Assembly: GCA_020628085.1 (NCBI GenBank)
Contig: JAHDFQ010000008.1
Span: 1-58,129 of the forward strand
Reading direction: 5' to 3'
Origin: Saprospiraceae bacterium
Lineage (GTDB): Bacteria > Bacteroidota > Bacteroidia > Chitinophagales > Saprospiraceae
DNA: 58,129 nucleotides
Position numbers and translations under genes: made by a program. The notes beneath the pieces are model-generated. The model was not told the DNA's origin. It made no database searches and worked only from the letters and a program-made list of their open reading frames with translations. This document shows, one piece after another, positions 17,600 through 26,418 of the stretch. The stretch's first letter is position 1, and each line of letters starts with the position of its first letter.

Positions 17600-18148
17600 A
17601 TGTCTAGGATAGGAAAAGCACCTATTGCAATACCTGCTGGTGTAGAAATAAAAGTGAGTGATAGTAACTTAGTAACTGTAAAAGGTTCTAAAGGAACATT
17701 AACTCAGCAAGTAGATATGGATTTATCATTGAAAATGGAAGATGGTGAATTGACCGTATCTCGTCCAACAGATCAGAAACGTCATCGTTCTGTTCATGGT
17801 TTGTACCGTTCCCTTATCGCAAATATGATAGAGGGTGTATCTAATGGTTATGAATTAATCTTAGAACTACATGGTGTAGGTTATAGAGCAGGTAATAAAG
17901 GTCAGTTATTGGAATTGACCCTAGGTTATTCACACCCTATTTATTTCGCAATTCCACCAGAAGTGAAATTAGAAACGAAAATGGAAAAGGGTAATCCACC
18001 TACTATTATATTGAATAGTGCTGATAAGCAGTTAGTTGGTCAGATTGCTGCAAAAATTCGTGCTTTCAGAAAACCTGAACCATACAAAGGAAAAGGTGTT
18101 CGTTTCAAAGGCGAAGAAATCAGAAGAAAACAAGGTAAATCAGCCTAA
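17600..18148 (+). CDS. rplF: 50S ribosomal protein L6 (uL6)
   Basis: 182 residues. Near the factor-binding site. MSRIGKAPIAIPAGVEIKV, LELHGVGYRAGNKGQLLELTLGYSHP and the C-terminal KIRAFRKPEPYKGKGVRFKGE are signatures. Confidence 0.97.
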   Translation: MSRIGKAPIAIPAGVEIKVSDSNLVTVKGSKGTLTQQVDMDLSLKMEDGELTVSRPTDQKRHRSVHGLYRSLIANMIEGVSNGYELILELHGVGYRAGNKGQLLELTLGYSHPIYFAIPPEVKLETKMEKGNPPTIILNSADKQLVGQIAAKIRAFRKPEPYKGKGVRFKGEEIRRKQGKSA

Positions 18149-18202
18149 TCATAGTCTTGGTGTTCTGATCATAGTGTTCAGACTTGATAAATTTTAATAC
18201 AA

Positions 18203-18550
18203 ATGGCGTTTAATAAAGCAAAAAGTCGTAAAAGAATCCAGATGAGAATTCGTAAGAAAATCTCTGGAACAGCTACAAAACCACGTTTAAGTGTTTTTAG
18301 ATCAAATAAAGCAATTTATTGCCAATTGATAGATGATGTTACAGGTACAACCTTGGCAGCAGCTTCTTCAATAGCAACAGGTGCAACTGGTAATAAAACA
18401 GAACAAGCTAAGACTGTAGGGAAATCAATCGCAGAAAAAGCACAAGCTGCTAATGTTTCTGAAGTTGTTTTTGACAGAAGTGGTTATTTATATCATGGAC
18501 GAGTAAAGGCATTAGCTGATGCGGCACGTGAAGGTGGTTTACAATTCTAG
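18203..18550 (+). CDS. rplR: 50S ribosomal protein L18 (uL18)
   Basis: 115 residues. Binds 5S rRNA with L5. [31 protein letters not shown] and C-terminal [28 protein letters not shown] are conserved. Sits between rplF and rpsE as usual. Confidence 0.96.
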   Translation: MAFNKAKSRKRIQMRIRKKISGTATKPRLSVFRSNKAIYCQLIDDVTGTTLAAASSIATGATGNKTEQAKTVGKSIAEKAQAANVSEVVFDRSGYLYHGRVKALADAAREGGLQF

Positions 18551-18585
18551 TATCAAATTAGGCTTAATTTTCAAATTTCAATATA

Positions 18586-19104
18586 ATGGCAGATAGAAAG
18601 TCAAATCGAGTAAAACCCAGCGAATCTGATTTAAAAGAAAAGTTGGTCAACCTCAACCGTGTTGCTAAAGTAACAAAAGGTGGTCGTACATTTAGTTTTG
18701 CTGCAATTGTAGTAGTTGGAGATGGTAACGGAAAAGTTGGTCAAGGTCTTGGAAAAGCTCGTGATGTTTCGGAATCAATTTCAAAGGCAGTTGATGATGC
18801 CAAAAAGAATTTAATACAAGTACCATTATATAAAGGTACAATTCCACACGAGCAAAAAGGTAAATACGGTGCTGGAAAAGTATTGATGAAGCCAGCTTCT
18901 GAAGGTACAGGAGTAATTGCTGGTGGTGCAATGCGTGCAGTATTAGAAATAGCAGGTGTACAAAACGTATTGGCTAAATCACAGGGGTCTTCAAATCCTC
19001 ATAACGTTGTGAAAGCTACTATTGATGCTTTATCTAAACTACGATCTCCAATGCAAATTGCAAAAGCAAGAGGAGTTTCAATGGAAAAGGTATTCAAAGG
19101 ATAA
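18586..19104 (+). CDS. rpsE: 30S ribosomal protein S5 (uS5)
   Basis: 172 residues. Contributes to decoding fidelity and the mRNA channel. Double-stranded RNA binding part: [33 protein letters not shown]; then the [19 protein letters not shown] motif. The 69 bases to rpmD contain a strong hairpin. Confidence 0.97.
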   Translation: MADRKSNRVKPSESDLKEKLVNLNRVAKVTKGGRTFSFAAIVVVGDGNGKVGQGLGKARDVSESISKAVDDAKKNLIQVPLYKGTIPHEQKGKYGAGKVLMKPASEGTGVIAGGAMRAVLEIAGVQNVLAKSQGSSNPHNVVKATIDALSKLRSPMQIAKARGVSMEKVFKG

Positions 19105-19112
19105 AATATAGT

Positions 19113-19136
19113 ATGGTTTGGTTTAAACCAAACTAT
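19113..19136 (+). other. near-perfect palindrome between rpsE and rpmD
   Basis: ATGGTTTGGTTT (19113-19124) pairs with AAACCAAACTAT (19125-19136) over 12 positions with a single G-T mismatch and no spacer. There is no T run after it. It may be an mRNA processing or stability element, or a protein-binding site. Confidence 0.5.
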
Positions 19137-19173
19137 TTACTTTTATATATAATAGCTATTAATTTTTTGTATC

Positions 19174-19353
19174 ATGGCTAAAGTAAATATTACTCAGGTA
19201 AAAAGTGTAATCGATCGTTCTAAAAAGCAGAAGGATACTATGTTCGCACTTGGATTGAGAAAAATGAATCAAACTGTAAGTCACGAGGCAACACCTCAGA
19301 TTTTAGGAATGATCGCAAAAGTAAACCACTTGATTAAAGTGGAAGAAGTTTAA
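19174..19353 (+). CDS. rpmD: 50S ribosomal protein L30 (uL30)
   Basis: 59 residues (MAKVNITQVKSVIDRS to KVNHLIKVEEV), read directly from the sequence between rpsE and rplO. The family core is VKSVIDRSKKQKDTMFALGL and a second helix MNQTVSHEATPQILGMIAKV. Normal length and position for L30. Confidence 0.95.
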   Translation: MAKVNITQVKSVIDRSKKQKDTMFALGLRKMNQTVSHEATPQILGMIAKVNHLIKVEEV

Positions 19354-19390
19354 TAAAATTCCCATTAGGGGTTTATATTTTTTATATATC

Positions 19391-19837
19391 ATGGAATTAC
19401 ATAACTTAAAACCTGCAAAAGGATCTGTCAAAAAAGATAAACGTGTTGCTCGTGGTCAAGGATCAGGGCGAGGAGGTACATCCACACGTGGACATAAAGG
19501 GGCAAAATCTCGTTCAGGTTATAAAAGTAAGCGTAATTTTGAAGGTGGACAGATGCCTTTACAAATGCGTTTGCCGAAAAGAGGTTTCAAAAATATCAAT
19601 AGAGTAACTTACGTTCCTATCAATGTAGAACGTTTACAAGAAGTTGCAGATAAGTATAGCCTTACTACTATTGATATGAATACTTTAGTATCTAATGGCA
19701 TCGTTAGAAAGAATGATAAAGTAAAAATTCTTGGTAACGGGGAACTTAGTACTAAATTGGACGTAAACGTACATGCATGTTCTGCCACTGCTAAAGCAAT
19801 AATCGAGAAGCAAGGCGGTAGTGTAAATATCGTCTAA
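19391..19837 (+). CDS. rplO: 50S ribosomal protein L15 (uL15)
   Basis: 148 residues. MELHNLKPAKGSVKKDKRVARG, the Gly-rich RGQGSGRGGTSTRGHKGAKS and GGQMPLQMRLPKRGF are diagnostic. Late-assembly 50S protein. The 123-base gap that follows leads to secY. Confidence 0.97.
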   Translation: MELHNLKPAKGSVKKDKRVARGQGSGRGGTSTRGHKGAKSRSGYKSKRNFEGGQMPLQMRLPKRGFKNINRVTYVPINVERLQEVADKYSLTTIDMNTLVSNGIVRKNDKVKILGNGELSTKLDVNVHACSATAKAIIEKQGGSVNIV

Positions 19838-19960
19838 TACGGTTCAAGAAAATAATAATCTGAATTTCGTCACGTGGGATAGCCGAAAATTATAAGATTG
19901 AGTTTGAACTACATAGACGAGGTATAATTTTATTTTTTTGAGCAATATCAAATTCTACAA

Positions 19961-21322
19961 ATGAAAAAGTTTATTACTACGCTCCAGAATATTTGGAACA
20001 TAACCGAACTTAGAGAACGTATTATTCTCACTTTAGGATTGTTACTAGTATTCCGCTTCGGATCGTTTGTGGTTTTACCAGGTGTAATTCCCTCCGTTCT
20101 AGAAAGTGCTTCTGCCCAGAGTTCTGGTAATCAGGATTTATTGGGATTAATAAATACCTTTACAGGTGGTGCATTTAATAATGCTGCCGTTTTTGCCTTG
20201 GGTATCATGCCTTATATTACAGCATCCATTATCATACAATTATTAGGATTTGCTGTACCTTACTTTCAAAGACTTCAGCAAAAAGAAGGTGAAGCTGGAA
20301 GAAAGAAAATAACTCAAATTACACGTTTGTTGACCGTTGCAATCACTTTGGTACAAGGTGGTGGTTATCTAACATATATCAATAGTTTAGGAGCAGTTGA
20401 TCCTAATATTCCGACTTCCATTTTCTGGTTATGTAATATTATTATTCTATCAACAGGTACAATTTTTGCCATGTGGTTGGGTGAAAAAATTACAGATAAA
20501 GGAATTGGAAATGGTGTGTCATTATTGATTACTATAGGTATTATCGCAACATTACCAAAAGCACTAGCTGCTGAATTAATTACACAGTTAGATGGTAACG
20601 GTTTACTTATATTTGTTTTAGAATTAGCCGCACTGTTCTTCGTGATTCTCGCAACAGTTTTAATTGTTCAAGGAGTTCGACGGATACAAATTCAGTTTGC
20701 TAAGAGAATGGTTGGTCGTGGTTCAGACGAGTTACCAGCAGCTGGTACGAGAGACTATATTCCTTTAAAAGTAAACGCTGCTGGTGTAATGCCGATCATA
20801 TTTGCTCAAGCATTAATGTTTTTACCTGCAACTTTAGCTGGATTAGGTGGTGGCGGTGAAGGAAATGCAATATTAAGTGCATTCAATGATTTTACCTCAG
20901 TTCCATATAATGTTATCTTGTTCTTATTGGTAGTAATATTTACTTACATTTACACAGCATTGTTGGTAAACCCACAGCAGTATGCAGAGTATCTAAAGCG
21001 CCAAAATGCTTTTATTCCGGGAATCAAACCAGGTAATAGTACCGCTGAATATATTGATAGTATTACAACACGTATAACTTTGCCTGGATCTATTTGTTTA
21101 GGAATAATTACAATTCTTCCTGCTATAGCAGCATCTTTCGGAGTAAATATTGCGTTGGCAATGTTTTTCGGTGGAACATCATTATTGATCTTGGTTGCTG
21201 TAGTCTTAGACACTTTACAACAGATCGAATCATATTTGTTAATGAGAAAGTATGATGGTTTAGTAAAATCTGGAAAGATACAAGGACGTAGCCGCTTACA
21301 AGGCATAGGTGCTCCTATGTAA
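19961..21322 (+). CDS. secY: protein translocase subunit SecY
   Basis: 453 residues with ten hydrophobic segments, the core channel of the Sec translocon. N-terminal LRERIILTLGLLLVFRFGSFVVLPGV, the plug region around LGLINTFTGGAFNNAAVFALGIMPYITASIIIQ and the cytosolic loop motif GIGNGVSLLI are conserved. It is the last gene before a very strong terminator (21363-21402), so secY closes the S10-spc transcript. adk, present here in many bacteria, is missing. Confidence 0.97.
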   Translation: MKKFITTLQNIWNITELRERIILTLGLLLVFRFGSFVVLPGVIPSVLESASAQSSGNQDLLGLINTFTGGAFNNAAVFALGIMPYITASIIIQLLGFAVPYFQRLQQKEGEAGRKKITQITRLLTVAITLVQGGGYLTYINSLGAVDPNIPTSIFWLCNIIILSTGTIFAMWLGEKITDKGIGNGVSLLITIGIIATLPKALAAELITQLDGNGLLIFVLELAALFFVILATVLIVQGVRRIQIQFAKRMVGRGSDELPAAGTRDYIPLKVNAAGVMPIIFAQALMFLPATLAGLGGGGEGNAILSAFNDFTSVPYNVILFLLVVIFTYIYTALLVNPQQYAEYLKRQNAFIPGIKPGNSTAEYIDSITTRITLPGSICLGIITILPAIAASFGVNIALAMFFGGTSLLILVAVVLDTLQQIESYLLMRKYDGLVKSGKIQGRSRLQGIGAPM

Positions 21323-21362
21323 TATAGCGTTACAATACATTCAAAGTAAAAGTGCTTTGATG

Positions 21363-21402
21363 AAAAGCCTACATTTTATGATATATCAAAATGTAGGCTT
21401 TT
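21363..21402 (+). terminator. strong terminator after secY
   Basis: Perfect 15-bp stem AAAAGCCTACATTTT (21363-21377) / AAAATGTAGGCTTTT (21388-21402), 10-base loop, run of eight T. Located 40 bases after the secY stop. Confidence 0.93.
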
Positions 21403-21600
21403 TTTTGCCAAAATTGGAGTCTTTACAACAACACAACTTTATCCAGTTTAAAAGGTTTATAAGTAGTTATATAGAACTAAATAGGTGTTTACATAGATCG
21501 CATATTTGGCGTATAACACCGTACTATATTGATTAAAATTATATACGAAATGAATAAATCAAGTCGGTATTATTCATTTAAAAGTAAATGATTAGAATAC

Positions 21601-22422
21601 ATGATTTTTTATAAAACGGCTGAAGAAATAGAATTAATAAGAGAAAGTTGCTTACTAAATTGTAAGGCCTTAGAACACGTAGCTTCAGTAATTGGTCCTG
21701 GTGTAAAAGGATCTAAGATTGATAAGGAGGCAGAAGCACTATTAAGAGATCATGGAGCTGTTCCTGGATTTAAAGGTTATCGTGGTTTTCCAGCTACATT
21801 ATGTATTTCTTTAAATGAGCAGGTAGTCCATGGTATACCATCTGATTATGAATTTAAAGATGGAGATATCGTATCAGTAGATTGCGGAACATTTATCAAT
21901 GGATTTTTTGGAGACGCTGCTTATACTTTTGCATTAGGCGATGTTAACGAAGATGTGATGGAGTTACTTCGAGTTACTAAAACCTCATTATATAAGGGAA
22001 TTGATGCAGCAGTACGAGGAAATAGACTGGGTGATGTAAGTCATGCGATTCAAAGATATTGTGAGCAAGAACATAAATATGGTGTTGTAAGAGAATTGGT
22101 AGGACATGGGATTGGCAGAAACCTGCATGAAGCTCCAGAAGTACCTAATTACGGAAGAAGAGGACGTGGAATTAAGTTGAAGGAAGGCTTGGTCATTGCC
22201 ATCGAACCAATGGTAAATCTAGGTACTAAAGCAGTTCGACAACTCGATGATGGATGGACAATTATTACAAAAGATAAAAAGGTATCTGCACACTATGAAC
22301 ATACAGTAGCAGTAAAAGCTGGTAAAGCAGATATACTTTCTAGTCATGTTGGAGTTGAAAAAGCAATTTCAAATAATCCAAATGTTAAAGAAGTAGCACT
22401 CAAATCAGAAGTAGTAATTTGA
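21601..22422 (+). CDS. map: methionine aminopeptidase, type I
   Basis: 273 residues. Removes N-terminal Met from new proteins. Metal ligands are visible: two Asp in VDCGTFINGFFGDAAYTF, His in GHGIGRNLHEAP, Glu in AIEPMV and Glu in YEHTVAV. Somewhat longer than the usual 250-260 because of a C-terminal tail. Separated from secY by 278 bases with a terminator, so it needs its own promoter, which I could not place. Confidence 0.96.
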   Translation: MIFYKTAEEIELIRESCLLNCKALEHVASVIGPGVKGSKIDKEAEALLRDHGAVPGFKGYRGFPATLCISLNEQVVHGIPSDYEFKDGDIVSVDCGTFINGFFGDAAYTFALGDVNEDVMELLRVTKTSLYKGIDAAVRGNRLGDVSHAIQRYCEQEHKYGVVRELVGHGIGRNLHEAPEVPNYGRRGRGIKLKEGLVIAIEPMVNLGTKAVRQLDDGWTIITKDKKVSAHYEHTVAVKAGKADILSSHVGVEKAISNNPNVKEVALKSEVVI

Positions 22423-22469
22423 TTTTAAGTACTTTATAAAGGTTTGGATAGAGATTTTTTAATTTATTA

Positions 22470-22501
22470 TTGTGAGAAATAATAAATTTTATGTATCTTT
22501 G
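22470..22501 (+). promoter_or_regulatory. promoter for infA and the alpha cluster
   Basis: TTG at 22470-22472, 21-base spacer, TATCTTTG at 22494-22501. Start of transcription would be near 22508, giving an unusually short leader (about 12 bases) before the infA ATG at 22520. Confidence 0.65.
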
Positions 22502-22519
22502 CAACCCGAAATCAAAAAT

Positions 22520-22738
22520 ATGGCTAAGCAAGAATTAATTAAGCAAGATGGTATTATTGAGGAAGCATTGTCCAATGCAATGTTCCGAGTACGTCTTGAA
22601 AATGATCATGAAATCGTAGCAACTATCTCAGGCAAAATGAGAATGAACTATATTCGAATCTTACCTGGAGATAAAGTCGCAGTGGAAATGTCACCTTATG
22701 ATTTGTCTCGAGGTAGAATTACATATCGGTACAAATAG
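22520..22738 (+). CDS. infA: translation initiation factor IF-1
   Basis: 72 residues from ATG 22520 ([15 protein letters not shown]), the standard IF-1 length; the open frame reaches back to 22472 but that part overlaps the promoter. S1-like OB fold with [21 protein letters not shown] and [24 protein letters not shown]. Followed by rpmJ after 44 bases. Confidence 0.97.
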   Translation: MAKQELIKQDGIIEEALSNAMFRVRLENDHEIVATISGKMRMNYIRILPGDKVAVEMSPYDLSRGRITYRYK

Positions 22739-22782
22739 ATTCTTGAGTAGTTATTTTATAACATAATCTAAAATTCATTCAC

Positions 22783-22899
22783 ATGAAAGTTAGACCGTCT
22801 ATTAAGAAACGAACAGTAGATTGTAAAATCGTTCGTAGAAAAGGAAAATTGTATATTATTAACAAGAAAAATCCTAAGTTCAAGCAACGTCAGGGTTAA
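22783..22899 (+). CDS. rpmJ: 50S ribosomal protein L36 (bL36), zinc-free form
   Basis: 38 residues ([17 protein letters not shown] to NPKFKQRQG), too short for most ORF finders. Only one Cys remains of the CxxC...C...H zinc knuckle, so it is the zinc-independent type. Lies 16 bases before rpsM. Confidence 0.95.
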   Translation: MKVRPSIKKRTVDCKIVRRKGKLYIINKKNPKFKQRQG

Positions 22900-22915
22900 A
22901 ATTCACTAATAAGAT

Positions 22916-23293
22916 ATGGCTCGTATAGCAGGGGTAGATTTACCTAGAAACAAACGAGGTGTCATTGGTTTGACTTATATATTTGGTATTGGAAGTTCAA
23001 GAGCAAGAGAGATTTTATCTACTCTTAATATTGACGAAAGTACTAAAGTGACAGATTGGACAGATGATAATATTCGAAACCTTTCTAAGATAATTCAAGA
23101 TAATTATACTGTAGAAGGGGAATTGCGTTCAGAAGTTCAATTAAACATCAAACGTTTAATGGATATTGGATGTAATCGAGGACTTCGTCACCGTAAGGGA
23201 TTACCATTAAGAGGACAACGTACACAAACAAACGCTCGTACTCGTAAAGGTAAGCGTAAGACAGTTGCGAACAAGAAGAAAGCTACCAAGTAG
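22916..23293 (+). CDS. rpsM: 30S ribosomal protein S13 (uS13)
   Basis: 125 residues. Contacts P-site tRNA and the 50S bridge. [26 protein letters not shown] and [25 protein letters not shown] are diagnostic. Starts the S13-S11-S4 part of the alpha cluster. Confidence 0.97.
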   Translation: MARIAGVDLPRNKRGVIGLTYIFGIGSSRAREILSTLNIDESTKVTDWTDDNIRNLSKIIQDNYTVEGELRSEVQLNIKRLMDIGCNRGLRHRKGLPLRGQRTQTNARTRKGKRKTVANKKKATK

Positions 23294-23379
23294 TAATCTG
23301 ATTCCATCAATTGTTGCTTATTTTCTAGAAAAATATAGCATGGAAGCCTCAAAATGGTTTCTTCTAAATTAATAAAAAC

Positions 23380-23769
23380 ATGGCAAAAGGAAAAAAAGTT
23401 GCTAAGAAAAGAAATGTACGAATAGAACCAGAAGGTACTGTTCACATTCAAGCAAGTTTCAATAATATTATTGTTTCTGTTTGTAATAAAAAAGGAGATG
23501 TGATCTCTTGGGGTTCTGCTGGTAAAGCTGGTTTCCGTGGATCAAAAAAGAATACTCCTTATGCTGCACAGGTAGCAGCAACAACTGCTGCACAAGTTGC
23601 ATATGATGCAGGTATGAGAGCAGCAGAAGTATTTGTGAAAGGGCCTGGTTCTGGTAGAGAAGCAGCAATTCGTGCAATAGATCAAGCAGGGATTAAAGTA
23701 ACTCGTATCCAAGATATAACTCCAATGCCACACAACGGTTGTCGTCCACCAAAACGACGACGTGTATAA
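23380..23769 (+). CDS. rpsK: 30S ribosomal protein S11 (uS11)
   Basis: 129 residues. Platform protein. [42 protein letters not shown] and C-terminal [18 protein letters not shown] are conserved. rpsD follows after 36 bases. Confidence 0.97.
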   Translation: MAKGKKVAKKRNVRIEPEGTVHIQASFNNIIVSVCNKKGDVISWGSAGKAGFRGSKKNTPYAAQVAATTAAQVAYDAGMRAAEVFVKGPGSGREAAIRAIDQAGIKVTRIQDITPMPHNGCRPPKRRRV

Positions 23770-23805
23770 TTATTTTATTTAAAAGTATTTTATTCCTTAA
23801 TAGTA

Positions 23806-24417
23806 ATGGCTAGATATACAGGTCCTAAGACAAAAAAGTCAAGAGCATTCGGCGAATCTATTTACGGTTTCGATAGAGCTTTCGAGAAAAGAAAATATCC
23901 ACCAGGTCAACACGGTAATGGTAGACGTCGTAAGCAAAAGTCTGACTATGCAAACCAGTTGATGGAGAAGCAAAAAGCTAAATATACATACGGTGTATTA
24001 GAGCGTCAGTTCCGAAACTTATTTGAAAAAGCAACACGTAAGAAAGGAGTTACAGGTGAAGTTCTACTTCAATTCTTGGAAGCTCGTTTGGATAATGTTG
24101 TATTCAGAATGGGTATCGCTCCAACAAGAAATGCTGCTCGACAATTAGTTACACACAAGCATATCGTGGTAAACGGTGTCGTGACGAATGTACCATCTTG
24201 TCAGTTACGTCCAGGTGATGTGATCGGTGTTAGAGGCAAATCTCAAGGTTTACAAGTCGTAGTAGACTCCGTAAGTGGAAGCAATGAAGCCAAAAAGCAT
24301 GGATTTGTTGAGTTTAACAAAGACAAAATGGAAGGTACTTTCATTGACTATCCAGAAAGAGAACAAATTACAGAGAAAATCAACGAGCAATTGATCGTTG
24401 AACTTTACTCTAAATAA
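23806..24417 (+). CDS. rpsD: 30S ribosomal protein S4 (uS4)
   Basis: 203 residues. 16S assembly initiator. [17 protein letters not shown] and the S4 RNA-binding domain [34 protein letters not shown] are clear. No N-terminal zinc Cys cluster. Two hairpins follow in the gap to rpoA. Confidence 0.97.
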   Translation: MARYTGPKTKKSRAFGESIYGFDRAFEKRKYPPGQHGNGRRRKQKSDYANQLMEKQKAKYTYGVLERQFRNLFEKATRKKGVTGEVLLQFLEARLDNVVFRMGIAPTRNAARQLVTHKHIVVNGVVTNVPSCQLRPGDVIGVRGKSQGLQVVVDSVSGSNEAKKHGFVEFNKDKMEGTFIDYPEREQITEKINEQLIVELYSK

Positions 24418-24424
24418 TAAAAAT

Positions 24425-24466
24425 AAATGCCTTATCATTAAATTTCGATTTTTTGATAAGGCATTT
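24425..24466 (+). terminator. long hairpin after rpsD
   Basis: Perfect 13-bp stem AAATGCCTTATCA (24425-24437) / TGATAAGGCATTT (24454-24466) with a 16-base loop, 7 bases after the rpsD stop. The T run is short, so it may be an attenuator or stabiliser instead of a full terminator. Confidence 0.6.
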
Positions 24467-24475
24467 AATACATAT

Positions 24476-24500
24476 AGCAAGCTACACACAATAGCTTGCT
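24476..24500 (+). other. second hairpin in the rpsD-rpoA gap
   Basis: Perfect 9-bp stem AGCAAGCTA (24476-24484) / TAGCTTGCT (24492-24500), loop CACACAA, beginning nine bases after the first hairpin ends. No T run. Confidence 0.55.
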
Positions 24501-24599
24501 TCTGCATTTCTGTAAAAGGGTATTCCAAAAGATGTATTTAGTTAATATACTGAATATTTATCTATGAATCTTATTTAACAATTCCTCAAAGTAGAATTT

Positions 24600-25598
24600 A
24601 TGAGTATCTTAAATTTCCAAAAACCTGATAAGATAATAATGCAAAAAGCCGATGACTTTGAAGGGCTTTTTGAATTCAAACCACTAGAGCCAGGATTCGG
24701 TCAGACAGTGGGAAATTCGCTTCGTCGAGTTTTATTATCTTCTCTTGAGGGTTTTGCTATATCTGCAGTTCGTATTGCAGGTGTAGAACATGAGTTTGGA
24801 ACAATAAAAGGAGTAGTACAAGATGTAGTTGATATTATCTTGAACTTGAAGCAAATCCGTATCAAGCAATTAATTGCTGAGGAGGAAGTGACAAGTGAAA
24901 AAATATACTTAACCATCAATGGTCGAGACGAATTCAGAGCAGGTGATATTGAAGAGCATACCAATGTGTTCAAAATCATGAATCCTGACTTACTGATCTG
25001 TAATATGGAACCGTTTGTAAATCTTGAAATGGAGTTGACTATCACAAAAGGACGTGGTTACGTTCCTTCTGATGAAAACTTGCCTAAAGATGCACCAATC
25101 GGAGTAATTCCAATTGACGCTATTTATACTCCAATCAAAAATGTAGCTTACAGTGTGTCTAGTACACGGGTAGGGCAAAGAACGGATTACGAGAAATTAT
25201 CTATTGAAGTGAAAACGGATGGCACCATTCACCCAGAAGATGCGATCAAAGAGGCTTCTCGTATTTTAATCCAACACTTAATGTTAATCACTGATGAAAA
25301 CATCACATTTGATGATGCAGCGTCTCGTGAAGATAACATCGTTGACGAACATATCTTACACATGCGTAAGTTGTTCAAAACATCTTTAGAAGATTTAGAT
25401 TTATCTGTACGTGCATACAACTGTTTGAAAGCAGCGAAGATCAATTCTTTGGCAGAAATGGTGAAGTATGATACACACGAATTGTTGAAATTCAGAAACT
25501 TTGGTAAGAAGTCTTTGGTAGAAATCGAAGAGTTACTCCAAGAGAAAGGATTGACATTCGGAATGGATTTATCTAAGTATAAATTAGACGAAGAGTAG
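24600..25598 (+). CDS. rpoA: RNA polymerase alpha subunit
   Basis: 332 residues. N-terminal assembly domain (FEGLFEFKPLEPGFGQTVGNSLRRVLLSSLEG) and C-terminal domain from about 255 (LDLSVRAYNCLKAAKINSLAEMV, LLKFRNFGKKSLVEIEELL). Full length. The 182-base gap upstream with two hairpins suggests partly separate control from rpsD. Confidence 0.98.
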   Translation: MSILNFQKPDKIIMQKADDFEGLFEFKPLEPGFGQTVGNSLRRVLLSSLEGFAISAVRIAGVEHEFGTIKGVVQDVVDIILNLKQIRIKQLIAEEEVTSEKIYLTINGRDEFRAGDIEEHTNVFKIMNPDLLICNMEPFVNLEMELTITKGRGYVPSDENLPKDAPIGVIPIDAIYTPIKNVAYSVSSTRVGQRTDYEKLSIEVKTDGTIHPEDAIKEASRILIQHLMLITDENITFDDAASREDNIVDEHILHMRKLFKTSLEDLDLSVRAYNCLKAAKINSLAEMVKYDTHELLKFRNFGKKSLVEIEELLQEKGLTFGMDLSKYKLDEE

Positions 25599-25727
25599 TC
25601 GAAAGACATCTTTATAAATGCAGTTAATTAAAATTGCTGCGATGATAACTTTCTGGAAAGTTAATTTTCCAAGATTATTTTCAAACAACTTTACTGATTA
25701 GAATAGTGAAGTGTAAAAAATTAAAAA

Positions 25728-26219
25728 ATGCGCCACGGTAAAAAATTCAACCATTTAGGTCGTAAAACAGGACATAGAAAAGCATTGCTTAAAAACTTGT
25801 CCATCAATTTAATTGAGCACAAAAGAATCAATACTACACTTGCAAAAGCAAAAGCTTTACGTAAGCACATTGAGCCTTTAATTACTAAAGCAAAAACAAA
25901 TACAACACACTCACGTCGTGTCGTATTCAGTTATTTACAAAATAAAGAAGCAGTTAAAGAATTGTTTGAAGAAATCGCAGGAAAAGTAGCGGATCGTCCA
26001 GGTGGTTACGTTCGTATTTTAAAAACTGGTTTCCGTCAAGGTGATTCAGCTGAAATGGCGATGATCGAATTAGTAGATTATAATGAAGTGTACTCTGGAA
26101 AATCTTCTGGGGCAGAAGGTAAGAAGAAAACACGTCGTAGAAGAGGTGGTAAAAAATCAACTGCTGAAACTACTACAACTGAAACAACAAACGAAGCTGA
26201 AACAGCTACTGAAGAGTAG
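25728..26219 (+). CDS. rplQ: 50S ribosomal protein L17 (bL17) with extended tail
   Basis: 163 residues against about 120-130 for the core. [24 protein letters not shown] and [15 protein letters not shown]-like central part identify it. The last 40 residues are low complexity: a Lys/Arg block ([12 protein letters not shown]) then a Thr/Glu/Ala block ([16 protein letters not shown]). Last gene of the ribosomal cluster; a terminator follows 90 bases later. Confidence 0.96.
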   Translation: MRHGKKFNHLGRKTGHRKALLKNLSINLIEHKRINTTLAKAKALRKHIEPLITKAKTNTTHSRRVVFSYLQNKEAVKELFEEIAGKVADRPGGYVRILKTGFRQGDSAEMAMIELVDYNEVYSGKSSGAEGKKKTRRRRGGKKSTAETTTTETTNEAETATEE

Positions 26220-26309
26220 TTTTGTAAATAAACAGAACTAGTCAATCATCAAATTTGTATGAAATTTCATTTTATTTGACGTTTTGACGGTAAAATATAT
26301 AAATAAGCC

Positions 26310-26340
26310 AAAGGCGATACTAATTTTTAGTATCGCCTTT
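26310..26340 (+). terminator. terminator after rplQ
   Basis: Perfect 14-bp stem AAAGGCGATACTAA (26310-26323) / TTAGTATCGCCTTT (26327-26340) with a 3-base loop, followed by CTTATTTTG. Closes the ribosomal cluster. Confidence 0.88.
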
Positions 26341-26361
26341 CTTATTTTGTGAAAGAACACA

Positions 26362-26377
26362 AATTTACATGTAAATT
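26362..26377. promoter_or_regulatory. 16-bp perfect palindrome upstream of the M1 peptidase
   Basis: AATTTACATGTAAATT is exactly self-complementary and lies 42 bases before the ATG at 26419. It could be an operator for a dimeric regulator. Confidence 0.35.
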
Positions 26378-26418
26378 AGAAGTTCAGTTTTACTTTTCAT
26401 AAAATCAATTCATTAGTT

